Shown: positions 1-6,665 of the stretch, one piece after another
Position numbering within the stretch: the first letter of the stretch is position 1
Layout: each line of letters starts with the position of its first letter
Source: Bacteroidia bacterium
Lineage (GTDB): Bacteria > Bacteroidota > Bacteroidia > Bacteroidales > BM520
Length of the DNA stretch: 12,501 nt
Reading direction: 5' to 3'
Assembly: GCA_009930445.1 (NCBI GenBank)
Contig: RZYD01000044.1
Location: 1-12,501 of the forward strand
Notes under the pieces: model-generated
What the model was told of the DNA's origin: nothing
The model's database searches: none
What the model saw: the letters and a program-made list of their open reading frames with translations, nothing else
Translations under genes and position numbers: made by a program

Positions 1-731
1 CCTTCGCATCGTGCTACCGGTAAGATTTTTGGTGAAGTGCCGGTAATAAAAAGTGCCTCAGCTTTTTCAAGTATTTCCTGATAATCCCAGGCTTTCTCAG
101 TCACCGGAATTCCTGATCTCCTGGCGAGTTGAATCACTTTATTGCGGGTTATCCCTTCAAGGATTATGTTTACTGGCGCTGTATAGAGTGTCCCGTCCTT
201 AATAATGAAGAGGTTCGACCGTGATCCTTCTGTGACTTGTCGGTGCTGGTCGACAAGAAAAATCTCGAAAAGATTTTTTTCCCTGATGATGTCATTAGCC
301 CTTTTCCTGAGTTGAGACTGAATGATTTTTGCTTCCGGATTTTTTCGCTCTGCGAAAAATAAGCCGGTCGAAACTCCTTTTTCGTATTGCGCTGGCGTTG
401 GATACATGTGCGGAATAAATGAAGCATAAAGTCGTATCTGTTGGTTGTCGATTTCGAGATTAAGCTGAATGTTTCCCGTTTCCCTGTTGTTTTTTTCTAC
501 CAGATTCCGGAAAATGGAAACCAGTAGCGAACTATCTGGTAAGGCTTTTGTATAACCGACTTTATAAGCGCTTTGAGCCAATCGATGCATGTGATCCGCC
601 AGGAACAACGGAACTCCCTCCATAACCCGGACAACTTCGTAGATTACCTTAAGGCCTTTTTTATCGCTATAATGACAGGGTTCGCCGATAAGGTAGGAAT
701 TGTTGCAAAAGATAACTTCTGTATTGCTCAT
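1..731 (-). CDS. Class IV aminotransferase (BCAT/ADC-lyase/D-amino-acid aminotransferase family), C-terminus off the left edge
   Basis: About 243 codons read without interruption from the ATG at 731-729 to the window edge. This is a PLP fold-type IV enzyme: a transaminase of branched-chain or D-amino acids, or an aminodeoxychorismate lyase. The probable Schiff-base lysine is K135 in the segment NPEAKIIQSQLRKRAND. E168 in VTEGSRSNLF is the residue that contacts the PLP pyridine nitrogen in this family. It is followed by the usual phosphate-binding stretch APVNIILEGITRNKVIQLA and, near the edge, by ALFITGTSPKILPV. Family members are about 275-300 residues, so roughly 35-50 C-terminal residues are missing. 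Whether it acts as IlvE, PabC or Dat cannot be settled from this fragment. No synthase subunit is adjacent on the visible side, so no symbol is given. It is transcribed away from the gene at 1027. The start is supported by a promoter-like TAGATTTG 17 nt upstream. Confidence 0.9.
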   Translation of the reverse strand, partial: MSNTEVIFCNNSYLIGEPCHYSDKKGLKVIYEVVRVMEGVPLFLADHMHRLAQSAYKVGYTKALPDSSLLVSIFRNLVEKNNRETGNIQLNLEIDNQQIRLYASFIPHMYPTPAQYEKGVSTGLFFAERKNPEAKIIQSQLRKRANDIIREKNLFEIFLVDQHRQVTEGSRSNLFIIKDGTLYTAPVNIILEGITRNKVIQLARRSGIPVTEKAWDYQEILEKAEALFITGTSPKILPVARCE

Positions 732-747
732 TTTCCGTTTCTTTTTG

Positions 748-755
748 CAAATCTA
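748..755 (-). promoter_or_regulatory. Candidate -7 promoter element for the class IV aminotransferase
   Basis: Read on the minus strand, 755-748 is TAGATTTG, an exact match to the Bacteroidota -7 consensus TAnnTTTG. It ends 17 nt before the ATG, giving a leader of roughly 10 nt. No convincing TTTG -33 element lies at the usual distance, so this is a half-supported call. Confidence 0.4.
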
Positions 756-805
756 CATTTGTTTTTACTGTTGTCCGGTAAATTTTCAAGATTTCTCCTT
801 TTGGT

Positions 806-824
806 CGAAATCACAGGGATTTCG
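806..824. repeat. Short perfect hairpin in the divergent intergenic region
   Basis: CGAAATC at 806-812 and GATTTCG at 818-824 are exact reverse complements around a 5-nt loop. On the plus strand a T-rich run (TTTTCTTT) begins 4 nt later, so it resembles a weak terminator, but no plus-strand gene precedes it in the window. It could equally be an operator or cruciform between the two divergent promoters. Function unknown. Confidence 0.4.
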
Positions 825-832
825 TGGTTTTC

Positions 833-885
833 TTTAATGGACGGGGTTTGTTCCGGCTTTGCTGTAAAATAAACCATCCATTAAA
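833..885. repeat. 9-bp perfect inverted repeat with a 35-nt spacer
   Basis: TTTAATGGA at 833-841 is matched by its reverse complement TCCATTAAA at 877-885. Both arms sit between the divergent aminotransferase and hypothetical-protein promoters, which would suit a dimeric regulator or a structured leader. The stem is short and AT-rich, so chance is a real alternative. Confidence 0.3.
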
Positions 886-899
886 ACTATTAAGTAACT

Positions 900-931
900 G
901 TCAACCCGAATGGAGTGAGGAATTTCAGATC
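900..931. repeat. Possible degenerate copy of a widespread dispersed intergenic repeat
   Basis: This 32-nt stretch contains CCCGAATGGAGTGAGGAAT flanked by GTCAA and TTCAGATC. It resembles, from memory, the dispersed intergenic family with a core like CCTGAGCGAAGCGAAGGATCT that occurs in many Bacteroidota genomes. Only one copy is visible here, so repetitiveness cannot be shown from the window. Confidence 0.35.
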
Positions 932-967
932 AGGAGTCTGGATATATTCAGTTTTTACCGGACAATA

Positions 968-999
968 TTGATATGTTTTATAGATATTCTGTATTTTCG
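968..999 (+). promoter_or_regulatory. Candidate Bacteroidota promoter for the 1027-1560 gene
   Basis: A TTG at 968-970 is followed after 21 nt by TATTTTCG at 992-999, which differs from TAnnTTTG by one base. Transcription would begin near 1005, leaving a leader of about 20 nt. This supports the ATG at 1027 over the in-frame ATG at 973, which would lie upstream of the promoter. Confidence 0.5.
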
Positions 1000-1026
1000 T
1001 ACCCTGTTTCATTAAAACATAGACCG

Positions 1027-1560
1027 ATGATTTCACTGGAATTGGGCATTGGAAGCCGCGTAAAGCATAAAGATTATAAATTGGGCGTTGTTGTGCAGGT
1101 TTGGGCTGATGTATACGATATCACATTTATCGAATTCGGAATACAACAACTTCGGAAGGATGATCCCGATCTTGATATGATCGACTTGGTGAGTGATCCG
1201 GAAGATCGTGTCAGTTATTCTGCAATAGAAAAAGCATTGCGTCAGATTATTCTTGATTATTCTGATTTTCATCCGCTTACAGAAATCGGCAGGAAGTGGA
1301 TGGGAGGAACCCTGGTGCTTCAGCCCCATGATCGATCTTTACAGTCAAAAGAGATTCCCATCGAAACATTTTTTCATAAGATTGTGATGGTGCGCGACCG
1401 GCTGCGTTTGATGGAACAACGGATTAATGCCAGTGCACTTTCAACCGAGGATAAAGTGAACCTTCAGCAGTACATTACCCGAATCTATGGGAGCCTGACT
1501 ACATTTAATGTCTTGTTTGATGAAAAAGCGGACTATTTCGTGGGAGAGAAAATCTGTTAA
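1027..1560 (+). CDS. Conserved hypothetical protein with a CarD/KOW-like N-terminal segment
   Basis: A 177-residue cytosolic protein with no signal peptide or membrane segment. Residues 8-56 (GSRVKHKDYKLGVVVQVW, then an FIEFG strand and a QQL segment) follow the pattern of small SH3-like/KOW or CarD-type beta modules that bind RNA polymerase, RNA or DNA. The similarity is by eye only. Residues 86-167 are a predicted helical region with an acidic/basic mix (IPIETFFHKIVMVRDRLRLM, then QQYITRIYGSLTTFNVLF) that looks strongly constrained. I believe this belongs to a family seen across Bacteroidota, but I cannot name it. An alternative upstream ATG at 973 would add 18 residues unlike a signal peptide and lies upstream of the likely promoter. 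The gene is 99 nt upstream of porQ on the same strand and may be co-transcribed. Function unknown. Confidence 0.85.
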   Translation: MISLELGIGSRVKHKDYKLGVVVQVWADVYDITFIEFGIQQLRKDDPDLDMIDLVSDPEDRVSYSAIEKALRQIILDYSDFHPLTEIGRKWMGGTLVLQPHDRSLQSKEIPIETFFHKIVMVRDRLRLMEQRINASALSTEDKVNLQQYITRIYGSLTTFNVLFDEKADYFVGEKIC

Positions 1561-1659
1561 TTTTTTTTGGGGTAAAGGCTGGCAGATAATAATATGCAGG
1601 ATCAGACGTTAGTTTGAGGAACACAGAAATAATTGATGTAAACACAAAAGCTACGATAC

Positions 1660-2697
1660 GTGAGAAGATATTGGATTTTTGCCGGGCTAATAACGATGGT
1701 TATTTCATTACAGGCTCAGGTAGGGGGTAAGAGTACTTATAGTTTTTTAAACCTGAATAACTCCGCCCGAATAGCAGCGCTCGGAAGCAATATTGCCTTT
1801 ATTCAGGACCAAGATTTATCGTTGGCCGTGGCAAACCCTTCTTTTCTGACGCCGGAATATGACGGTCAGTTATCGCTGAGTTTTGTGGATTATTTTTCTG
1901 ATATTAATTATGGTTTTGCTAGTTATTCGCGTGATTTTAATCAGATTGGAACCTGGGCTGCCACAATGCAGTTTATTAATTACGGACGGTTTTCGTATGC
2001 CAATGTTTCGGGTGACAGGGAGGGCGAGTTCTCCGGATCGGAATTGGCTGCAACCCTGGGCTGGGGACGACAGTTGACCCCGCTGTTTACTATCGGCGCT
2101 AATTTGAAAATGATTTATAGCGGGCTTGAGCAATATACTTCGTACGGATTGGCTGTGGATGTGGCCGGAACATATTTTCAGGAAGACAAGGGCCTGACTG
2201 CCTCGTTGATTATTAAAAATGCCGGCCTGGAAATTGCTAAAAATTATGAAGGGGACAAAAATTCTCTTCCTTTCGAGATACAGGCCGGTGTGAGTAAAGC
2301 ACTGGAACATCTTCCCTTTCGATATTCCATTATTTTAACCCATCTCGAAAACTGGCAGCTTCGGTATAACGATCCCTATGATCCTGTCCTTCGGGTTGAC
2401 CCTATCACCGGAGAAATAAATGAAAGAACCGCTGCTGCAAAAGCCGGAGATGAACTTTTACGTCACATTGTGATTGGAGGTGAACTGACTCCTGCGAAGT
2501 TTCTTTCCCTGCGTGTGAGCTACAACTATCAGCGGCGCCAGGAGATGAAAATCTATGATGCCAAAGGAATGGTAGGTTGGTCGTGGGGAATTGGCCTTCA
2601 GGTGAGCAAGTTCAGGTTTTCCTATGCACGATCAGCGTTCCATGCGGCTGGTTCACCTAATTATATTACGATCAGTACGAATCTGAACGCATGGTAG
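1660..2697 (+). CDS. porQ: Type IX secretion system protein PorQ
   Basis: A 345-residue outer-membrane beta-barrel protein of the PorQ family. In Porphyromonas, PorQ works with PorU, PorV and PorZ in the attachment complex that removes the C-terminal signal of T9SS cargo and links the cargo to anionic LPS at the cell surface. Residues 1-20 form a signal peptide ending in LQA, with likely cleavage just before Q20 or V21. Family-like motifs are NLNNSARIAALGS (31-43), AVANPSFL (56-63) and a C-terminal GSPNYITISTNLNAW (331-345). In between are many alternating hydrophobic strands typical of a barrel, with an aromatic-rich close. Length matches the family (about 330-350). The start is GTG at 1660: the frame is closed by a TAA at 1639-1641 with no ATG between, and the next internal ATG (codon 13) would destroy the signal peptide. 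Other T9SS genes are absent, as usual for this scattered system. It ends 4 nt from the convergent DUF2304 gene. Confidence 0.88.
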   Translation: MRRYWIFAGLITMVISLQAQVGGKSTYSFLNLNNSARIAALGSNIAFIQDQDLSLAVANPSFLTPEYDGQLSLSFVDYFSDINYGFASYSRDFNQIGTWAATMQFINYGRFSYANVSGDREGEFSGSELAATLGWGRQLTPLFTIGANLKMIYSGLEQYTSYGLAVDVAGTYFQEDKGLTASLIIKNAGLEIAKNYEGDKNSLPFEIQAGVSKALEHLPFRYSIILTHLENWQLRYNDPYDPVLRVDPITGEINERTAAAKAGDELLRHIVIGGELTPAKFLSLRVSYNYQRRQEMKIYDAKGMVGWSWGIGLQVSKFRFSYARSAFHAAGSPNYITISTNLNAW

Positions 2698-2701
2698 TGT
2701 G

Positions 2702-3097
2702 TTAATGCTCAGAGCCAACGTTCGTTCCTGATTTTTCTTTCATTTTTTCAATTTCAAGTTTAAGTAAGGCAATCTCCTGCGCCAGATTTTTGTTCGATGA
2801 GCTTAGCCGTGAAATTATTGTGCTGTATTCAATCAGTATTAAAAACAGGGATAACAGCATTACGATAAAAAGGGCTGCGGGTGGATAACTGATTCCCAAA
2901 ATTTTAGCAACAAAATCAAGTCCATTTTGCCAAATAGAAAAAACCAGAAAAATAATGCCAAAGAAAAGCCATAAAAGTGAATATTCTTCCTTAATCCTTT
3001 TCTTCCTGATCAGATTTAAAATTACACCAAGAAGTACAATCGAAGTGAGAATAGCAATGATCTGAATCCTGTGTGTGATAATTATATTATTTTCCAT
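2702..3097 (-). CDS. DUF2304 family small membrane protein
   Basis: A 131-residue protein with three hydrophobic segments (about 11-29, 40-56 and 71-90) and a charged helical tail (92-122, with repeated LKLEIEKMKEK-type heptads) that probably forms a coiled coil. The middle contains EEYSLLWLFFGIIFLVFSIW, characteristic of DUF2304. This family is commonly encoded beside dolichol-phosphate-mannose-synthase-like GT2 enzymes, as it is here: the GT2 stop is 5 nt upstream of this ATG. The likely role is an accessory membrane anchor or partner of that GT2, which itself has no obvious C-terminal membrane segments. The role is inferred from context. It is the last gene of the minus-strand glycosylation cluster and converges with porQ with no visible terminator hairpin in the 4-nt gap. 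Confidence 0.8.
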   Translation of the reverse strand: MENNIIITHRIQIIAILTSIVLLGVILNLIRKKRIKEEYSLLWLFFGIIFLVFSIWQNGLDFVAKILGISYPPAALFIVMLLSLFLILIEYSTIISRLSSSNKNLAQEIALLKLEIEKMKEKSGTNVGSEH

Positions 3098-3102
3098 AAC
3101 CT

Positions 3103-3819
3103 TTATTTTTTTATCTGAGCTCTGCGAAGTGAGGCCATAATCATACTTAAAAGAACTTTTGACATATAGTAGGGACCTTTACAGATGGGGATTGATGATA
3201 TTCCTCCCTGACGTTTTTGCATTTGCGTGAAAACCTCTTTAATTGTGAATCCATTTCTCCCTAATAGGATTATTACTTCAGGTTCAGGAAAATCAATGGG
3301 ATAATTATTCGACAAAAAGTGAAAAGCCCTGGCGTTGTATGCTCTAAATCCGGATGTATGATCTGTAATCTTTTGCCGTATCAGGATTAAACTCACTATT
3401 TTAAATATCCAAATCCCTAATCTTCTCAACCAATGAACCCCGTAGTTTTTGTCGAATTTTGAGTTGAAACGTGACCCGATACCAACATCTGCTTCTCCGG
3501 AATGAACAATTTTCAGTACTTTTGCAACATCATCCACTGAATGTTGCCCATCGCCATCTACCTGTATCGCATATTGATATTTTTCCCGTACTGCATATTT
3601 GAATCCGGTTTGCACTGCACCACCTATCCCCAAATTATAGGGAAGATCAATCACAATGGCTTTGGCTGTTGATTTGGCCAGCTCTGAAGTATTGTCCGTT
3701 GACCCGTCGTTGACTACGACAATATCCCATGCTGAATTTGCTGAATATAGTGCATTAATCACAGAATCAATTGTTTCCGATTCGTTAAAGGCTGGTATAA
3801 TGATTAATGTTTTGTTCAT
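3103..3819 (-). CDS. GT2 glycosyltransferase, polyprenyl-/dolichol-phosphate sugar synthase-like
   Basis: A 238-residue GT-A fold enzyme. Landmarks in order: IIIPAFNESETI (6-17), VVVNDGSTDNT (34-44) for nucleotide binding, DLPYNLGIGGAVQTG (58-72), the metal-binding DGD in QVDGDGQH (86-93), and TDHTSGFRAYNARA (152-165). The last is typical of the DPM1/GtrB-like branch that transfers mannose or glucose from a nucleotide sugar to a polyprenyl phosphate on the cytoplasmic face. There is a hydrophobic patch around 136-147 but no separate C-terminal two-helix anchor. The adjacent DUF2304 protein may supply membrane association. Its neighbour upstream in the operon is the GT-C/TPR protein, a plausible user of a lipid-linked sugar. 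The actual sugar and lipid are not readable from sequence. It starts 63 nt after the stop of that upstream gene. Confidence 0.85.
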   Translation of the reverse strand: MNKTLIIIPAFNESETIDSVINALYSANSAWDIVVVNDGSTDNTSELAKSTAKAIVIDLPYNLGIGGAVQTGFKYAVREKYQYAIQVDGDGQHSVDDVAKVLKIVHSGEADVGIGSRFNSKFDKNYGVHWLRRLGIWIFKIVSLILIRQKITDHTSGFRAYNARAFHFLSNNYPIDFPEPEVIILLGRNGFTIKEVFTQMQKRQGGISSIPICKGPYYMSKVLLSMIMASLRRAQIKK

Positions 3820-3882
3820 TGCTTCTGTTTTGATGGGTTGTAGAAATTTTTTTAAGATAACTGTTTTTGCTTCGGTGGTTTT

Positions 3883-5892
3883 TCAGGGGCTAAAGCTGGT
3901 ATGGTTAATTGATGTTTTTAAATTGTCGATTTTTTTTTCAAGTGTCTTGGATGGATATGTTGAAAGTACACGTTGGTAATCGGCAATGGCTTCGTGAAAG
4001 GCTCCGGATTGTTCATATATGTATCCTCGCTTTATGAAGTTCTTTGCCGTTGGGTGAATCCGGATGGCTTGATTAATGGCTTCTAATGATTGAGAAAAAC
4101 GGTTGTGTTCACCATATAGGTTGGCCAGGGTATAGAAAATCATTTCATTATCAAAATTACTTTTTGCGGCTTCTTCAAGTAACGTGATGCTTTTATCCGC
4201 ATTACCCAAAAGATCTTCCAGCACAGCAATATTGATAAGATAATTCAGCTTATTGGGCTTTTGATGATAGGCATGGGTGTAGTTTTTTATTGCGCGAAGG
4301 TAATCCCCTTTCTGATGATACAAATACCCAAGCTGCGCGTAAGCCTCGGTTTTTTCCGGATTCATCGTAATCACTTTTTCAAACAGTTCACATGCTGTTT
4401 CCGGATCTTTATGGAGGTATAGATTAGCAAGATTAAACAGGGCTACAGGATTGCTTCCTGAGCCAGATCGCACTGATTTATTAAAACAGTAAATCGCATG
4501 GGCTGTGTCGCCTAGATTGTAATAGGCTGCACCGATGTTGTCGTATGCTTCATAATAGGCAGAATCCAGCATGAGGGCTTTTTCTCCGGCCTTAATTGCC
4601 CGGTCAGGATCGGATGTCAACAGCGCATACGATAAATTATTCCATGCACGTTTGTTTTTTTTGTTTTTTGTCACCGAATCCTGCCAGATTGTCTCCATAC
4701 TTTTCCAGTCGTTTATCCTAACAACGGAAGCTGCACCATACGAACTCACAATTAGTACGGTGAACAAAAGGAGGTTATAGGGTTTTTTAATAGGCTGAAA
4801 TAGAAGGGTTCCGATGATAAAAAATAATCCGGTAAGTGGTAAGTAATTCCTGTGTTCTACCATAATATCGCTGATTGGAATCAGACCTGATTCAACACTG
4901 TGGGCTGCATAAAACCAAAGAATTCCAATCCGGATGGCCGGATGCCCGTTTTTTTTAAAAACAGCCCATCCAATCGCTGCCAGATGAATTCCTAAGGCAA
5001 AAATATCCCTTATGGATAACATTCCCTGATACCCGGGAGCAACATGATCGATATTTAGCCCGTAGGGGATAAATACCATGCGTATGTATTGCAGCATGAC
5101 AGTCCATTGTGATACGAAATATCGCAGAGGCGAAAGAGTTGTTTTCATTAACCCAATGTCTGTGAAAATCACGAACCCCAGAATGCCTATTGCCGTAATT
5201 ATCAGGAATAGGATCCTAAATATCCATTCTCTTTTTCTGTTTGCTGAGTAAAGTGTGAATTCCAGCATGATAATGAGCAAGAGAATGACTGCTGCATTTT
5301 GTTTTGACATGATCCCAAGGAGCATGGCTATCAATGCGAATAGATAGCACAAGCCGGTTAGCAGGATGGATTTTTTTTCTCCGTAGGAATCTCTGCCTTT
5401 AATGTATAACAGCAGGGCAGAAAATGTAAAAAATGCTGACAAGAGGTTCATTCGCTGAATAATATAAACTACCGATTGGATTTGAATAGGATGAACCAAA
5501 AAAATTCCGGCAATAAATAACGCTGTGATTTTGTTTTTATCCGCCTGTTTGTCGTCGAAGCCAATGGTTTTTGTAATTATTTTCAGGAAAAGAAAATAAA
5601 CAAGGACTCCATTAATGAAATGAAGAATGATATTTATCCATCGATGGCCCTGAGGTTGATTATCATTCAGGAAACTGGTTAATGTGAAGGTGAATTTTGA
5701 AAAGGGACGATGCCAGTGTGTTGCCCAGAACGAAACATCCTTGTAAGGATCAATGCTTGAAATGTGCTGGTTATCAGCAATGTGAATAATATCATCGAAT
5801 TGATAACTATAGGCAATTGAAGGTATATAAATAACAATTCCCCATGCAATGCAAATTAACATACTAATCCATAGTGCTTGTTTTTGATTCAT
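3883..5892 (-). CDS. GT-C-like multi-pass membrane protein with C-terminal TPR repeats (TMTC-like)
   Basis: A 669-residue protein in two halves. Residues 1-390 hold about 10-11 membrane helices. An early extracytoplasmic loop has the acidic pair D33-D34 (YQFDDIIHIADN), followed by SFWATHWHRPFSKFTFTL (54-71). A later loop reads GLIPISDIMVEHRNYLP (336-352). This matches by eye the plan of eukaryotic TMTC1-4 proteins (N-terminal DD loop, RPL-type segment, and a LP-SN...ER-YLP-type loop), which are lipid-phosphate-mannose-dependent O-mannosyltransferases. Residues about 413-650 form roughly seven tetratricopeptide repeats, for example GDTAHAIYCFNKS and GDYLRAIKNYTHAY, probably periplasmic, for substrate or partner binding. 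The gene overlaps the upstream GT2 by 4 nt (ATGA), so translation is probably coupled. The downstream DPM-like GT2 could make its donor. The likely role is transfer of a sugar from a polyprenyl phosphate to an exported protein or glycan; the acceptor is unknown. Bacterial relatives are usually annotated only as TPR proteins. Confidence 0.75.
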   Translation of the reverse strand: MNQKQALWISMLICIAWGIVIYIPSIAYSYQFDDIIHIADNQHISSIDPYKDVSFWATHWHRPFSKFTFTLTSFLNDNQPQGHRWINIILHFINGVLVYFLFLKIITKTIGFDDKQADKNKITALFIAGIFLVHPIQIQSVVYIIQRMNLLSAFFTFSALLLYIKGRDSYGEKKSILLTGLCYLFALIAMLLGIMSKQNAAVILLLIIMLEFTLYSANRKREWIFRILFLIITAIGILGFVIFTDIGLMKTTLSPLRYFVSQWTVMLQYIRMVFIPYGLNIDHVAPGYQGMLSIRDIFALGIHLAAIGWAVFKKNGHPAIRIGILWFYAAHSVESGLIPISDIMVEHRNYLPLTGLFFIIGTLLFQPIKKPYNLLLFTVLIVSSYGAASVVRINDWKSMETIWQDSVTKNKKNKRAWNNLSYALLTSDPDRAIKAGEKALMLDSAYYEAYDNIGAAYYNLGDTAHAIYCFNKSVRSGSGSNPVALFNLANLYLHKDPETACELFEKVITMNPEKTEAYAQLGYLYHQKGDYLRAIKNYTHAYHQKPNKLNYLINIAVLEDLLGNADKSITLLEEAAKSNFDNEMIFYTLANLYGEHNRFSQSLEAINQAIRIHPTAKNFIKRGYIYEQSGAFHEAIADYQRVLSTYPSKTLEKKIDNLKTSINHTSFSP

Positions 5893-6665
5893 CTGAGATT
5901 CAATGTTTTTAGCAGGTTATAGATTACAATCGTTCTAAAAGTAAGTATTTTATGGAAAACATGAATTATTTTTTGGTTGGAAAAGTTGCACATAACCCTG
6001 AATTGTTCGTCGAACTGGGCTTTAAATGCAGTTTCGCTTTTTGATGATGAATGTCTTCGGAATTGGGCAAGCCATTCTGGAACAATGGCAGGTTTTTCGT
6101 TGGCGGCCATACGAAGCCATAATTCATAGTCCATTGTATAGATTAGCGATTCATTCAGGAATCCGGTTTGAAGGAGAAAATCTTTTCGAAAAAAAACAGC
6201 CGGTTGTGAAATAAAATTTTCGAGTAATAACTTTTTATATTTGAACTTTGATTGCCTCCGGTTTTTATACCAAGTTATGAATTTTCTGATTTCGATGTTG
6301 TTATCATCAATTATAAAGCATTTCCCATACATCCATTTTATGTTTTTATTTTTTTTGAAGGTTTCATGCACTATTGCCAAAGCGTTTTTACAATATAAAT
6401 CATCGGCATTCAACCACCCTAAAATATCTCCGGATGCCATATGGAATCCTTTGTTAAGCGCATTGGCTTGGCCTGTATCGGCCTCCCGGATGATTGTTAT
6501 TTGCTTGTTGAAGTCCTCCAGAATGGTGGGAGTTTCATCGGTAGAATTTCCATCCACAATGATATACTCAAGCGTAAAATCTCCTTTTTGATGAAGTACA
6601 CTCTCCATGGTTTTTTGGATATACATCCCCTGATTAAATGAAGGTGTTATTATGCTGATTTTCAA
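5889..6665 (-). CDS. GT2 family glycosyltransferase (WcaA-like)
   Basis: A 258-residue GT-A enzyme. It begins with MKISIITPSFNQGMYIQKTM, then VDGNSTDET (37-45), a DTGQANALNKGF segment (63-74), and GWLNADD (83-89), whose N-A-D-D carries the DxD-like metal-binding acid. Then come ISQPAVFFRK (152-161) and MDYELWLRM (178-186), the acceptor-side motif with the probable catalytic acid. This is the standard architecture of cytoplasmic sugar transferases that build surface polysaccharide or glycan repeat units. Donor and acceptor are not predictable. No membrane anchor is evident. It overlaps the GT4 gene upstream by 4 nt and the GT-C/TPR gene downstream by 4 nt, so the three are almost certainly one transcription and translation unit. 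Confidence 0.88.
   Translation of the reverse strand: MKISIITPSFNQGMYIQKTMESVLHQKGDFTLEYIIVDGNSTDETPTILEDFNKQITIIREADTGQANALNKGFHMASGDILGWLNADDLYCKNALAIVHETFKKNKNIKWMYGKCFIIDDNNIEIRKFITWYKNRRQSKFKYKKLLLENFISQPAVFFRKDFLLQTGFLNESLIYTMDYELWLRMAANEKPAIVPEWLAQFRRHSSSKSETAFKAQFDEQFRVMCNFSNQKIIHVFHKILTFRTIVIYNLLKTLNLR

Noticed and set aside
973..1026. Upstream ATG at 973 for the hypothetical protein
   Set aside because: It overlaps the candidate promoter, and the added residues show no conserved or signal-like character.
1033..1329. Minus-strand 98-residue open frame opposite the hypothetical gene
   Set aside because: Shadow of the real plus-strand gene, with no promoter, signal or family pattern.
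1609..1616. TTAGTTTG as a separate porQ promoter
   Set aside because: One mismatch in the -7 box and no -33 element at suitable spacing; porQ could be read from the upstream gene.
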